NCBI GenBank assembly: GCA_030666985.1
Contig: DAOUWT010000041.1
Location: 1-13,981, forward strand
Direction: 5' to 3'
Source: Chloroflexota bacterium
GTDB taxonomy: Bacteria > Chloroflexota > Anaerolineae > Anaerolineales > UBA11858
Length of the DNA: 13,981 nucleotides
Every line of letters begins with the position of its first letter. The first letter of the stretch is position 1. The notes beneath the pieces are model-generated. The model was not told where the DNA came from and searched no databases. It saw only the letters and a list, made by a program, of their open reading frames with translations. A program made the translations under genes and the position numbers. Positions 5,928-12,391 of this stretch are shown here, piece by piece.

Positions 5928-6873
5928 TTAGTCTCGGTTTAGAATTTCCTCAACGATTTCAGCCGCATCGCGCACGAATTTTGGACATCGTTTGTCAAAT
6001 ACTCCCTCGTTTCTTGCTAATTCTAGTTCCTTGGGGTTGCTGATATCTAGCCCCAGCAACTCGCGGCAAAGAAGGTTCTCATTGCGGGATTCAAATTCTT
6101 CGAGGAATTTTCTGGTTAGTTCAAATGTGAGTTCTTTGGACTCTGTATCATCTGCGGTTTCGTGACCGAATTTTAAGCCTATGACCATTAATGCTCCTGA
6201 AACCGCGCCGCAGGTTTTGCCCAATCGCCCAATCCCGGCCCCAAAGGGAGCGGCTATCTTGGAGGCCATTTGCAGTTCTAGCCCAAGTTGAGGCGCAAAT
6301 GCCATTAGGACGGCTTGTGAACAGAGGTATTCTTGGCGAAAGTAATTTGCGGCTCTTTCACTTGCTGTTGCCTGTTCCATGTCTGGTATCCTTTTGGGCT
6401 TGATTTGGGTGAGTGGCTGGCTCCCCTCTCGCAGCGGTTTTTCTGCCTGTTCTCCTTCCAGTTCAATCCCATTTCTCTCGCACCACTCACGGATTTTGCG
6501 CTCAGTGCGGCTGTTCTCATAATCGTACCACGTTTGGAGCAATCCATTTCGATCCAGGAGTGCTTTATAACGCCCATAAGCTCCTTGGCGACGAAAAATC
6601 TGTGAAACATCACCATACTTGCGAGGGAGATGCGCATCAACGAATTCGAAGACCAATTCCCTCCCTAAATCCAGGTCATTCTTGTGGGGGACTTCGATGC
6701 GTTGCTCACAGTTGGAATCGTCATCTTCGACAGGTAAATCAAAATCGCCCATCTCTGAATGATAGATGATTTTTCCCAGTATCCATGCAGAGTGTGGCTG
6801 AGTTCATGCCATACATTGCGGCACTGACCCACATGAAAGCGGATTCGATATCTAAAAATATGAATTTTGGCAT
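5928..6873 (-). CDS. UPF0158 / C_GCAxxG_C_C fusion protein, frameshifted
   Basis: Two domains are fused. The first is UPF0158: HKNDLDLG, then DVSQIFRRQGAYGRYKALL and the LLQTWYDYE...WCERNGIE end. The second, from about residue 125 of the open part, is the C_GCAxxG_C_C family with Cys 144, 181, 229 and 256 (CSQAVL, TCGAVSGALMVIGLKFG, CRELLG, CPKFVRDA), thought to bind metal or be redox-active. The continuous frame starts at 6752, without a ribosome binding site and lacking the usual UPF0158 N-terminus. That N-terminus is encoded in another frame from ATG 6873 (MPKFIFLDIESAF...MDTGK), preceded by CAGGA, and joins perfectly (DTGK-IIYHSEMGDF) if one T is removed from the T5 run at 6770-6774. Restored length is 314 residues. 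Either a sequencing or assembly error, a phase-variable tract, or a recent inactivation. Confidence 0.8.
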
Positions 6874-6890
6874 ATTTATTTATTTTCCTG

Positions 6891-6926
6891 CCTTGCAAAA
6901 AGGTCGTTCCTTGCAAAAAGGTCGCT
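6891..6926. repeat. 18-bp tandem duplication
   Basis: CCTTGCAAAAAGGTCGTT (6891-6908) is followed directly by CCTTGCAAAAAGGTCGCT (6909-6926), with one difference. It lies just upstream of the likely start of the UPF0158 fusion gene on the minus strand. Confidence 0.9.
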
Positions 6927-7025
6927 TTTACCACGAAGGTACAAAGTCACTAAGTTTTATAACTTCTGTTTGAATCTGGGTCTTTAGAACTTTGCGTGAT
7001 AGTCTTATGAACCCTTGATTTTTCC

Positions 7026-7089
7026 GCCACTAATTGCACGAATTACACTAATTTTTGCTTTTTTTGTGCAAATTCGTGAAATTCGTGGC
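7026..7089. repeat. Palindromic dispersed-type repeat
   Basis: GCCAC (7026-7030) and GTGGC (7085-7089) bound an imperfect inverted repeat whose arms are CACGAATTACAC-like and CAAATTCGTGAAATTCG-like. Such CACGAATTACAC elements are common non-coding repeats in environmental bacteria. Confidence 0.7.
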
Positions 7090-7253
7090 AAATTGTTGCA
7101 CGACCACGCGAAATCCTATACCGAAACCTTCCAAAGCTTCTTTGGATTATAGCATAGAAATAACAAAATCTCCCTCACACCAACAACACCCACCTCACTC
7201 TCTCGGACGCATATTGCACCCTGAGAAATGAGGGTCGCGTCGCGTGACAAGAC

Positions 7254-7282
7254 TTGACATCTCTCGCATTATTTGCCATAAT
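7254..7282 (+). promoter_or_regulatory. Promoter of the toxin-antitoxin operon
   Basis: TTGACA (7254-7259) and CATAAT (7277-7282) are separated by 17 bp. Transcription would start near 7289, about 33 bases before the antitoxin ATG. Confidence 0.75.
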
Positions 7283-7293
7283 TCTCTTATAGT

Positions 7294-7310
7294 GTATTAC
7301 TGAGTATTAC
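7294..7310 (+). promoter_or_regulatory. Candidate antitoxin operator (direct repeat)
   Basis: GTATTAC occurs twice with a 10-bp period (7294-7300 and 7304-7310), between the promoter and the AGGAGG ribosome binding site. Ribbon-helix-helix antitoxins commonly bind short repeats spaced one helical turn apart in their own promoter region, so this is a reasonable autoregulatory site. Binding itself is inferred. Confidence 0.5.
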
Positions 7311-7321
7311 AGGAGGAAAAC

Positions 7322-7564
7322 ATGGCAACCCCTGCAACCCGCACAACCCGCATTTTGAATATCTCACTCCCCCCAGAGATGTATAATACTATTGGGAAGA
7401 TCGCACGCGAAGAAAACCGCACCAAAAGTGAATTGATGCGAGAAGCCTTTCGTCATTACCAGTTTGTGCGCCAGTGGAAGATGATCCGTCAGTGGGGCAT
7501 GGAAACCGCCGCCCGGTTCGATATCTATACAGACGAAGAACTAGAACAGTTTCTTGAGTCATGA
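7322..7564 (+). CDS. Ribbon-helix-helix (CopG-type) antitoxin
   Basis: An 80-residue DNA-binding antitoxin. The N-terminal strand RTTRILNISLPPEMYNTIGK, the helix IAREENRTKSELMREAFRHY and the turn NRTKSEL form a classic ribbon-helix-helix fold (about residues 8-47). The acidic, Phe-rich C-terminus (DEELEQFLES) is the likely toxin-binding tail. AGGAGG lies six bases before the ATG. Its stop overlaps the next start as ATGA, typical of toxin-antitoxin pairs. It probably neutralises the PIN protein and represses its own promoter through the GTATTAC repeats. Confidence 0.88.
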   Translation: MATPATRTTRILNISLPPEMYNTIGKIAREENRTKSELMREAFRHYQFVRQWKMIRQWGMETAARFDIYTDEELEQFLES

Positions 7565-7983
7565 CTACTCCATTATTGCGGATAGTATTTGACACAAACG
7601 TATACATTTCGGCCGCCCTGTTTGGCAGACGGGCCGAAACTGTACTACAGCTTGCTTCAGGCGGCAAGCTGATTTTGCTCATCTCCGCGCCAATCTTGTC
7701 CGAAATCGAGGAAAAATTACGAGATAAATTTGAATGGCCCGAAAGCCAGATCGCGATTTTCCTCGACACCATTGGTGAAATCACCGAAATGGTTCACCCT
7801 CAAATTACGCTTGACGTTGTTCCGGACGATCCGGACGACAATCGTATTGTAGAATGTGCGGTTGCGGGGCAGGCTGATCTGATCATCACCTTCGACAAGG
7901 ATTTATTACGCATGAAGTCATACCAGATGATTGGGATGATTACCCCACGGCAACTCAATTTCTATGCACTGGAGGATGATTAA
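7561..7983 (+). CDS. PIN-domain toxin, putative RNase
   Basis: A 140-residue protein of the type annotated as toxin-antitoxin system toxin component, PIN family. Acidic residues expected to bind Mg are present: D10 in VFDTNVYISA, a Glu in the SEIEEKL helix (about residue 48), D93-D94 with N95 in DDNRIVECA, and D111 in TFDKDLL. The length is normal, so the domain appears complete and active. It would cleave RNA, with unknown target. It overlaps the antitoxin by four bases and is surely co-transcribed with it. No separate ribosome binding site is needed given the ATGA coupling. Confidence 0.88.
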   Translation: MTTPLLRIVFDTNVYISAALFGRRAETVLQLASGGKLILLISAPILSEIEEKLRDKFEWPESQIAIFLDTIGEITEMVHPQITLDVVPDDPDDNRIVECAVAGQADLIITFDKDLLRMKSYQMIGMITPRQLNFYALEDD

Positions 7984-7995
7984 CTTGCCAATTAG

Positions 7996-8178
7996 CTCAC
8001 ATTTCCAAACTCCAATATCTCGCCGTGGTATCCCTTTTTAACATTGTTGACAACCCCCAATAATAACTTTACAATAAAGGCAAGGAAATACCAACAGATA
8101 CTGGAACTAATCACATATCTTAACCCAATTGATCCGGTGGCTGAAGATGATTGGGAGGTATACAGTAGTGAAAAGTGA
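7996..8178 (+). pseudogene. Possible decayed gene 3' end
   Basis: The frame is open from a TAG at 7993 to TGA 8176-8178 and reads like real protein near its end (KARKYQQILELITYLNPIDP, then VAEDDWEVYSSEK). It has no ATG and no ribosome binding site; TTG codons at 8044 and 8047 are the only starts. Like the GHL15 gene it ends in SEK and a stop made by a GTGAAAAGTGA repeat. I do not recognise the family; it may be the tail of a gene truncated when the toxin-antitoxin region was inserted, or chance. Confidence 0.3.
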
Positions 8179-8250
8179 AACGTGAAACGTAATTCCAACC
8201 TCCAATCTCCAATATCTAATATCTAATATCCAATACCCACTACCCAATAT
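8168..8250. repeat. Simple repeats before the SGNH gene
   Basis: A run of GTGAAAAGTGAAACGTGAAA (8168-8187) is followed by CCAATCTCCAATATCTAATA-type units to about 8250. The first part is related to the minisatellite at 2913-2950 on the opposite strand. The repeat ends just before the ribosome binding site GGAG of the next gene. Confidence 0.75.
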
Positions 8251-8263
8251 CTGGAGAATCCCC

Positions 8264-9961
8264 ATGAAACGCACCCCCCTCACACCCCTTAGAAACCTCA
8301 TACTCTTCACAATCCTCACAACCCTCACACTCCTCACAACCCTCACCCCTGCCCACGCCCAATCCCCCGACCCCGCCCCACCCCCCGACCCCGTCAAACT
8401 GATCTTCATTCACCACTCCTGCGGGGAGAACTGGCTCACCGACGGGGACGGAGACCTGGGGCGCACCCTCTCCGAGAACAACTATTTTGTCAGTGACACC
8501 AACTACGGATGGGGACCAGACTCCATTGGCGACGCCACCGACATTGTCAACTGGCCGCAATGGTTCACCGGCCCCGAAAGCGGACGCTACACCGACGCCC
8601 TCTACAACGAAAGCGGGCAAAACTCATCCTACGCCCGCACAATCGCCGATCCTGGCGGAGAAAACCGCATCGTCATGTTCAAATCCTGCTACCCCAACTC
8701 CAACTTGGAGGGCAGCCCCAACGATCCAGCGGGTGACTACGAAGAGCAAACTGTCAGCGGCGCAAAATACGTTTACAACAACATCCTGGCATACTTCCGC
8801 GCCCGCCCCGACAAACTCTTCATCGTCATCACCGCGCCCGCTGTCCAGGACTCCGCCTACGCCCAAAACGCCCGCGCCTTCAACGAATGGCTCGTCAACG
8901 ACTGGCTGGCCGATTACCCCTACGCCAACGTCGCCGTGTGGGATTTCCACAACATCCTCACCCACCCCGACAACCATCACCGCTACCAGGGCGGATCCGT
9001 CGAATACAGCACCGGGAGCGGCAACGGAACCCTCTACTACGACAGCAGCGGAGACAACCATCCCCGCGTGGCGGGGAATCAAAAAGCCACCGCGGAATTT
9101 GTGCCCATGTTGAATGTCTTCTACAACCGTTGGATCGCGGAGGCACCTGTATCGCCCCCAGAAACGGAAAGCGAACCTGCCCCTGGGGAGGAGGCTCCCG
9201 AAGAGGAGGAATCCCAACCTTCCGCCGGCGTGCCTTCGGAATTTGCCTCTGGAGCCGTGATAGATGACTTTGAGGCCGGAACCGATGCCTGGGAAGCTTA
9301 CTGGGGGGGAGGTGAATCTACAACCTTTGGCTGCTCCCCGGGCCGGAGCGTGGCGCACAGTGGGAGCATTTCCCTCCGCCTCGACTTCGAGGTCGTGCCC
9401 GAAAGTTGGGGCACCTGTTCGCGCTTCTTCGGTGGGGGAGCGGGCTTCACAGGCACGAGTGGCATTTCCTTCTACTACCGCGCCAGCGACCCTGGCTTAG
9501 TCTTCGACGTGGATGCCCACGGCGGCGCGTCCGACTCCCCCACTAGCTACTACCACCAGGTGGAGACAGCCCCCGAAAGCGTGGACGAGTGGGTATACGT
9601 AGAACTGCCCTGGGAGCAGATTCTCCGCGTAGAGTGGGAAGAAAACGCCGGCACCCCCGTTGACCCTGCCGATGTGATAGGCCTTGCCTTCGGGATAGGA
9701 ACCACCACCGGCGAGACCAAAACCGGCACAATCTGGATTGATGATCTGCAAATCCTGGGAGAAGCTGCCCCAGGGGAAGAAGCTCCCGCCGAGGAAGAAC
9801 CGCAGCCAGAACTCTACACTGACGAAGAGTCTCAATCAGAAGAAGTCGAAGACGAAGAGGATAGTGGCGGTTCCAGCATTTGCCCCGGCTCCATGGCCCT
9901 GGGAGCAATGACCATGGCCCTCGCCGGAGTCCCCATCTCCCGCCGCCGCAAAAACAGTTAA
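8264..9961 (+). CDS. Secreted SGNH-like hydrolase with carbohydrate-binding domain and C-terminal sorting-like tail
   Basis: A 565-residue exported protein. A signal peptide (1-32, cleavage after AHA) precedes an SGNH/GDSL-like domain. Block I is replaced by IFIHHSCGENWL with candidate nucleophile S52; the block V-like D264-N-H266 (DNHPRVAGNQ) supplies the catalytic Asp/His. An acidic, Pro-rich linker (about 305-322) leads to a CBM11/jelly-roll-like domain (VIDDFEAGTDAW to IWIDDLQIL, about 331-500). A second acidic linker follows. The last 26 residues, C540-PGS, a hydrophobic stretch and RRRK, resemble Cys-type CTERM sorting signals. It may remove acyl groups from a polysaccharide it binds. 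The ATG at 8264 has GGAG about nine bases upstream. The gene stands alone; substrate and anchoring are inferred. Confidence 0.78.
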   Translation: MKRTPLTPLRNLILFTILTTLTLLTTLTPAHAQSPDPAPPPDPVKLIFIHHSCGENWLTDGDGDLGRTLSENNYFVSDTNYGWGPDSIGDATDIVNWPQWFTGPESGRYTDALYNESGQNSSYARTIADPGGENRIVMFKSCYPNSNLEGSPNDPAGDYEEQTVSGAKYVYNNILAYFRARPDKLFIVITAPAVQDSAYAQNARAFNEWLVNDWLADYPYANVAVWDFHNILTHPDNHHRYQGGSVEYSTGSGNGTLYYDSSGDNHPRVAGNQKATAEFVPMLNVFYNRWIAEAPVSPPETESEPAPGEEAPEEEESQPSAGVPSEFASGAVIDDFEAGTDAWEAYWGGGESTTFGCSPGRSVAHSGSISLRLDFEVVPESWGTCSRFFGGGAGFTGTSGISFYYRASDPGLVFDVDAHGGASDSPTSYYHQVETAPESVDEWVYVELPWEQILRVEWEENAGTPVDPADVIGLAFGIGTTTGETKTGTIWIDDLQILGEAAPGEEAPAEEEPQPELYTDEESQSEEVEDEEDSGGSSICPGSMALGAMTMALAGVPISRRRKNS

Positions 9962-10054
9962 CTATACGGGATAGCGAAGGACTCCAGACCGAGCGGGGGC
10001 GTTCGGTGGGACACCTTCACTATCCTTATCCTTTGGGAAACGAAAACAGTTAAC
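9951..10054. mobile_element. Palindromic element flanked by 12-bp direct repeats
   Basis: AAAACAGTTAAC at 9951-9962, which includes the SGNH gene's stop codon, recurs exactly at 10043-10054. The 80 bp between them form a hairpin: GGATAGCGAAGG (9969-9980) with CCTTCACTATCC (10014-10025, one mismatch), and inner ACCGA (9988-9992) with TCGGT (10003-10007). This fits a small non-autonomous element whose insertion duplicated the target, but slippage or other repair could also do it. There is no coding capacity. Confidence 0.5.
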
Positions 10055-10136
10055 GCAGAGCTTCAAAATCTTTAACGCAGAGTCGCAGGGATGCAGAGAC
10101 GCAGAGAAAATAACAACTCTCTGCGTCTCTCGCGTC
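10050..10136. repeat. GCAGAGACGCAGAG-type palindromic repeat
   Basis: TTAACGCAGAG occurs at 10050-10060 and 10072-10082. AGAGACGCAGAG (10095-10106) pairs perfectly with CTCTGCGTCTCT (10119-10130) over a 12-base A-rich loop. Repeats of this kind are widespread non-coding elements in environmental bacteria. The hairpin might also act as a weak bidirectional terminator between the convergent SGNH and GH5-like genes. Confidence 0.75.
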
Positions 10137-10144
10137 TCCGCGCC

Positions 10145-10246
10145 CTTGCTCCCCTGATTCCCTGTTTTCCTGCTCTCCTGATTCCTAGTTCCCTAATCCC
10201 TAGTTTCCTGATTCCTAGTTTCCTAGTTTCCTAATCCCTAATCCCC
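10145..10246. repeat. CCTAGTTTCCTAATCC minisatellite
   Basis: Degenerate short units of the form TTCCTAGTTTCC, CTGATTCC and CTAATCCC run through this stretch. The final CTAATCCC unit supplies the stop codon (TAG on the minus strand, 10238-10240) of the GH5-like gene. Confidence 0.75.
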
Positions 10247-12391
10247 CGGCCGCACCATATTCAACCCCCAATAACTCTTGATAACCTCAATCAACGGGCT
10301 GCTGGCGACATCCTCGTGGTTGTCGGAGTCTGGCCCGTGGCGGAAGTTGAAAGCGTCAATTTCTTCTTGTATAGGAGGCCAGGAGGATTCCCATTGCCAC
10401 AGGGCGTAGTTTATGCCATATTCTTCGAACAACGCCATTTGATCATCCATGAACTCCGCTGCCCCGGGAACCCAGCGCACCAGGCCAAATTCGTTCACAG
10501 CCACGGGGGTTTGATGCTGGACGGCAAAATCTTCCAACACGGCGAAAACCTCCCCCTCTAGCCAAGCCCGGTCGAAAATATCATCCTCTCCATCCCAATC
10601 TAAATCCATCTCTCCGGGATATTCGTATTCTGCCGGTATCTCTTGATGCGTATAGCCATGGGGAGCGTATTGATGGGCCGTATACACCGTGCGCGGATCG
10701 CCTGTAGGCTCTAAGTACGGCATCCAGCTCACTGCGCTATAACCCATCCCGCCAATGAGGATGGGCGTCTCGGTGTCGGCCTCTCGGATGGCCTGCGTGA
10801 TGCGCGGGTAGAGCTGATTCCAGTCGTAGAGTGTGCCGCCGTATTGCTCGTAGAACACTTCCTGATTCCACTCGTCCAGCCAGATTTCGTTGCTGTTGGG
10901 TTCTACCATGAGGTCATAACCCACCACAATGGAGTTGTCCCGATACCGCTCCGCCGTGTATTGCCACATCTCGGCCCAGGCTGCTTGGGCCTCTTCATCG
11001 CGCCAGACTTCATCGTTGAGATAGCTCTCGTCATACCAATCGCCGGCGTCTTCTAAGCAGCATAGGCCAAACTCGCTCCGTCCCGGTCCGGTGCGAAAGC
11101 TGATAACGGCGAACATGTCGGCTTTTTCTATCATCCCCAAAAGCTTATCCAAATTAGCCTGGACGTCTTCATCGAGCGCGTAGGGCGGTTCTTCGCTGAA
11201 CAAACCGGGATGGGAAATGTTAACATAATTTGCTCCCCACGCAGAGAGCGTGTCGAAATCACTTTGAGTGTAGGGCGGGCCAAGGGGGTCATTTCCCATA
11301 AAGTCAGCCCCATCAATTTCTGGGTAAACGCGCCGCTGGTAGATGTTTGCACCTCTCAAATGCGGCCCACCTACCCACAAACTCCATTTGTCGAAGCTGG
11401 GGTCTGAAGCATTTTCGACCCAGCCATCCAACAACTCCGTGACCGTGAAGCGGCGTTCCCCGTCTGGGTCTTGGGCATGAAGGAACTTGAACCATTCTTC
11501 GAAGGCGGCTGGAAGCTCGTCGTAGTTGAAGACATGGCCGACTACGCCAAATATGGCATCGGAGTCTGTGTTGGCGTATAACTCTGCCAGCGCACCGCCC
11601 TCTTGGGGCATAATTAGGGCGTGCCCAATTTGAGTGACCCTGCACGCACCAATTGTGGTCTGGTGGGGCTGGCTGACAGCATCTTCGAGCGAGTGGCCTA
11701 CAGTCCCGTAGATGATCTGGCAGGGCCAATCTTTTTTGTCTTGGGGTGTATCAGTGCTGCCTAGGCAGCCAGACGTTCTTTCTCCCGGGAGGGCGTTGAG
11801 AATCTCCATATAATCTTCCATGCTCCCCAGGTACTTACCTTGGTCTTTGGAATCTAGTTCACCCTTGGGCGTATTCGTATAGCCATCCCAGGTTGCGCCG
11901 CGCTCTTTGGTGGCCCAGTAGGCGTGGTGATGGCCGCCGATTTCGTGCCCGTTTTCTAGCCAGCTTTCAACCGCCTTGGTTTTGAACATATCGCGTGAAA
12001 TCATTTCTGCCCATTGGGCGGTGAAGTCAATGGATAGGGGAACGTTGTAGGTGTCGGCCAGGTCGACGAGTTCGATGAGTTTGATCCATGAATGTTCGTT
12101 GGCGGTGGTCGGTTCGCAGTGGACGACGAAGACGGAAGAGGGGATTGTGGCACTTGTTTGGGAGGGGGATGCCTCGCCCGTGGGGCAGTCTTGGGGGCAG
12201 GATTGGGCCGTTTCTGGCCCGGAGCAAACCCCATCGCCGCAGTGCCCACCCTCCCCCAGGGCCGGGGCCGTTGGGGCGCGGTCCCACCCCTCCACGGTTG
12301 GGCCGTCTGCCGCCGCGGGGGCGCTATCCCCCACACGACATCCCAAGGTTACTAAAAGCAGAAAACTTATAAGGAATATTTTATTTTTCAT
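10238..12391 (-). CDS. Lipoprotein with NodB-like and GH5-like domains
   Basis: A 717-residue exported lipoprotein. The signal peptide ends in lipobox TLGC with C18. A Cys module, C51-GDGVC56 then C65-PQDC69, follows. Residues about 86-330 form a divergent polysaccharide-deacetylase-like domain (SIDFTAQW, and H-rich HEIGGHHHAYW near 147); the canonical NodB DD motif is degraded. From about 340 the C-terminus looks like a clan GH-A/GH5 barrel: WGANYVNISHPGLF, acid/base candidate E497 in DLMVEPN, HQYAPHGYTHQ, and nucleophile candidate E634 in VNEFG. The usual Asn before the acid/base Glu is Val here. It probably acts on an extracellular glycan. The ATG at 12391 overlaps the end of the upstream gene by 11 bases, so they are translationally coupled. 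Confidence 0.8.
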   Translation of the reverse strand: MKNKIFLISFLLLVTLGCRVGDSAPAAADGPTVEGWDRAPTAPALGEGGHCGDGVCSGPETAQSCPQDCPTGEASPSQTSATIPSSVFVVHCEPTTANEHSWIKLIELVDLADTYNVPLSIDFTAQWAEMISRDMFKTKAVESWLENGHEIGGHHHAYWATKERGATWDGYTNTPKGELDSKDQGKYLGSMEDYMEILNALPGERTSGCLGSTDTPQDKKDWPCQIIYGTVGHSLEDAVSQPHQTTIGACRVTQIGHALIMPQEGGALAELYANTDSDAIFGVVGHVFNYDELPAAFEEWFKFLHAQDPDGERRFTVTELLDGWVENASDPSFDKWSLWVGGPHLRGANIYQRRVYPEIDGADFMGNDPLGPPYTQSDFDTLSAWGANYVNISHPGLFSEEPPYALDEDVQANLDKLLGMIEKADMFAVISFRTGPGRSEFGLCCLEDAGDWYDESYLNDEVWRDEEAQAAWAEMWQYTAERYRDNSIVVGYDLMVEPNSNEIWLDEWNQEVFYEQYGGTLYDWNQLYPRITQAIREADTETPILIGGMGYSAVSWMPYLEPTGDPRTVYTAHQYAPHGYTHQEIPAEYEYPGEMDLDWDGEDDIFDRAWLEGEVFAVLEDFAVQHQTPVAVNEFGLVRWVPGAAEFMDDQMALFEEYGINYALWQWESSWPPIQEEIDAFNFRHGPDSDNHEDVASSPLIEVIKSYWGLNMVRPGD

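Larger units (their letters stand above)
6874..7253. other. Gene-free stretch with several short repeats
   Basis: No credible gene is visible. The stretch holds an 18-bp tandem duplication (6891-6926), an ACCACGAAGG repeat-like segment near 6930-6960 and a palindrome of the CACGAATTAC type (7026-7089). It also holds a perfect hairpin TCCAAAG/CTTTGGA (7130-7146) without a T-run and a CCCT/AGGG hairpin near 7220-7235. It separates the divergent UPF0158 fusion gene and the toxin-antitoxin operon. Confidence 0.7.

Noticed and set aside
7130..7146. Terminator hairpin TCCAAAG/CTTTGGA
   Set aside because: The stem is perfect but no T-run follows on either strand, and no gene ends nearby.
8487..9358. 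Other-frame open frames within the SGNH gene
   Set aside because: They are Thr/Ser/Pro-rich or Val/Gly-rich shadows of a GC-rich gene whose main frame has a signal peptide, domains and ribosome binding site.
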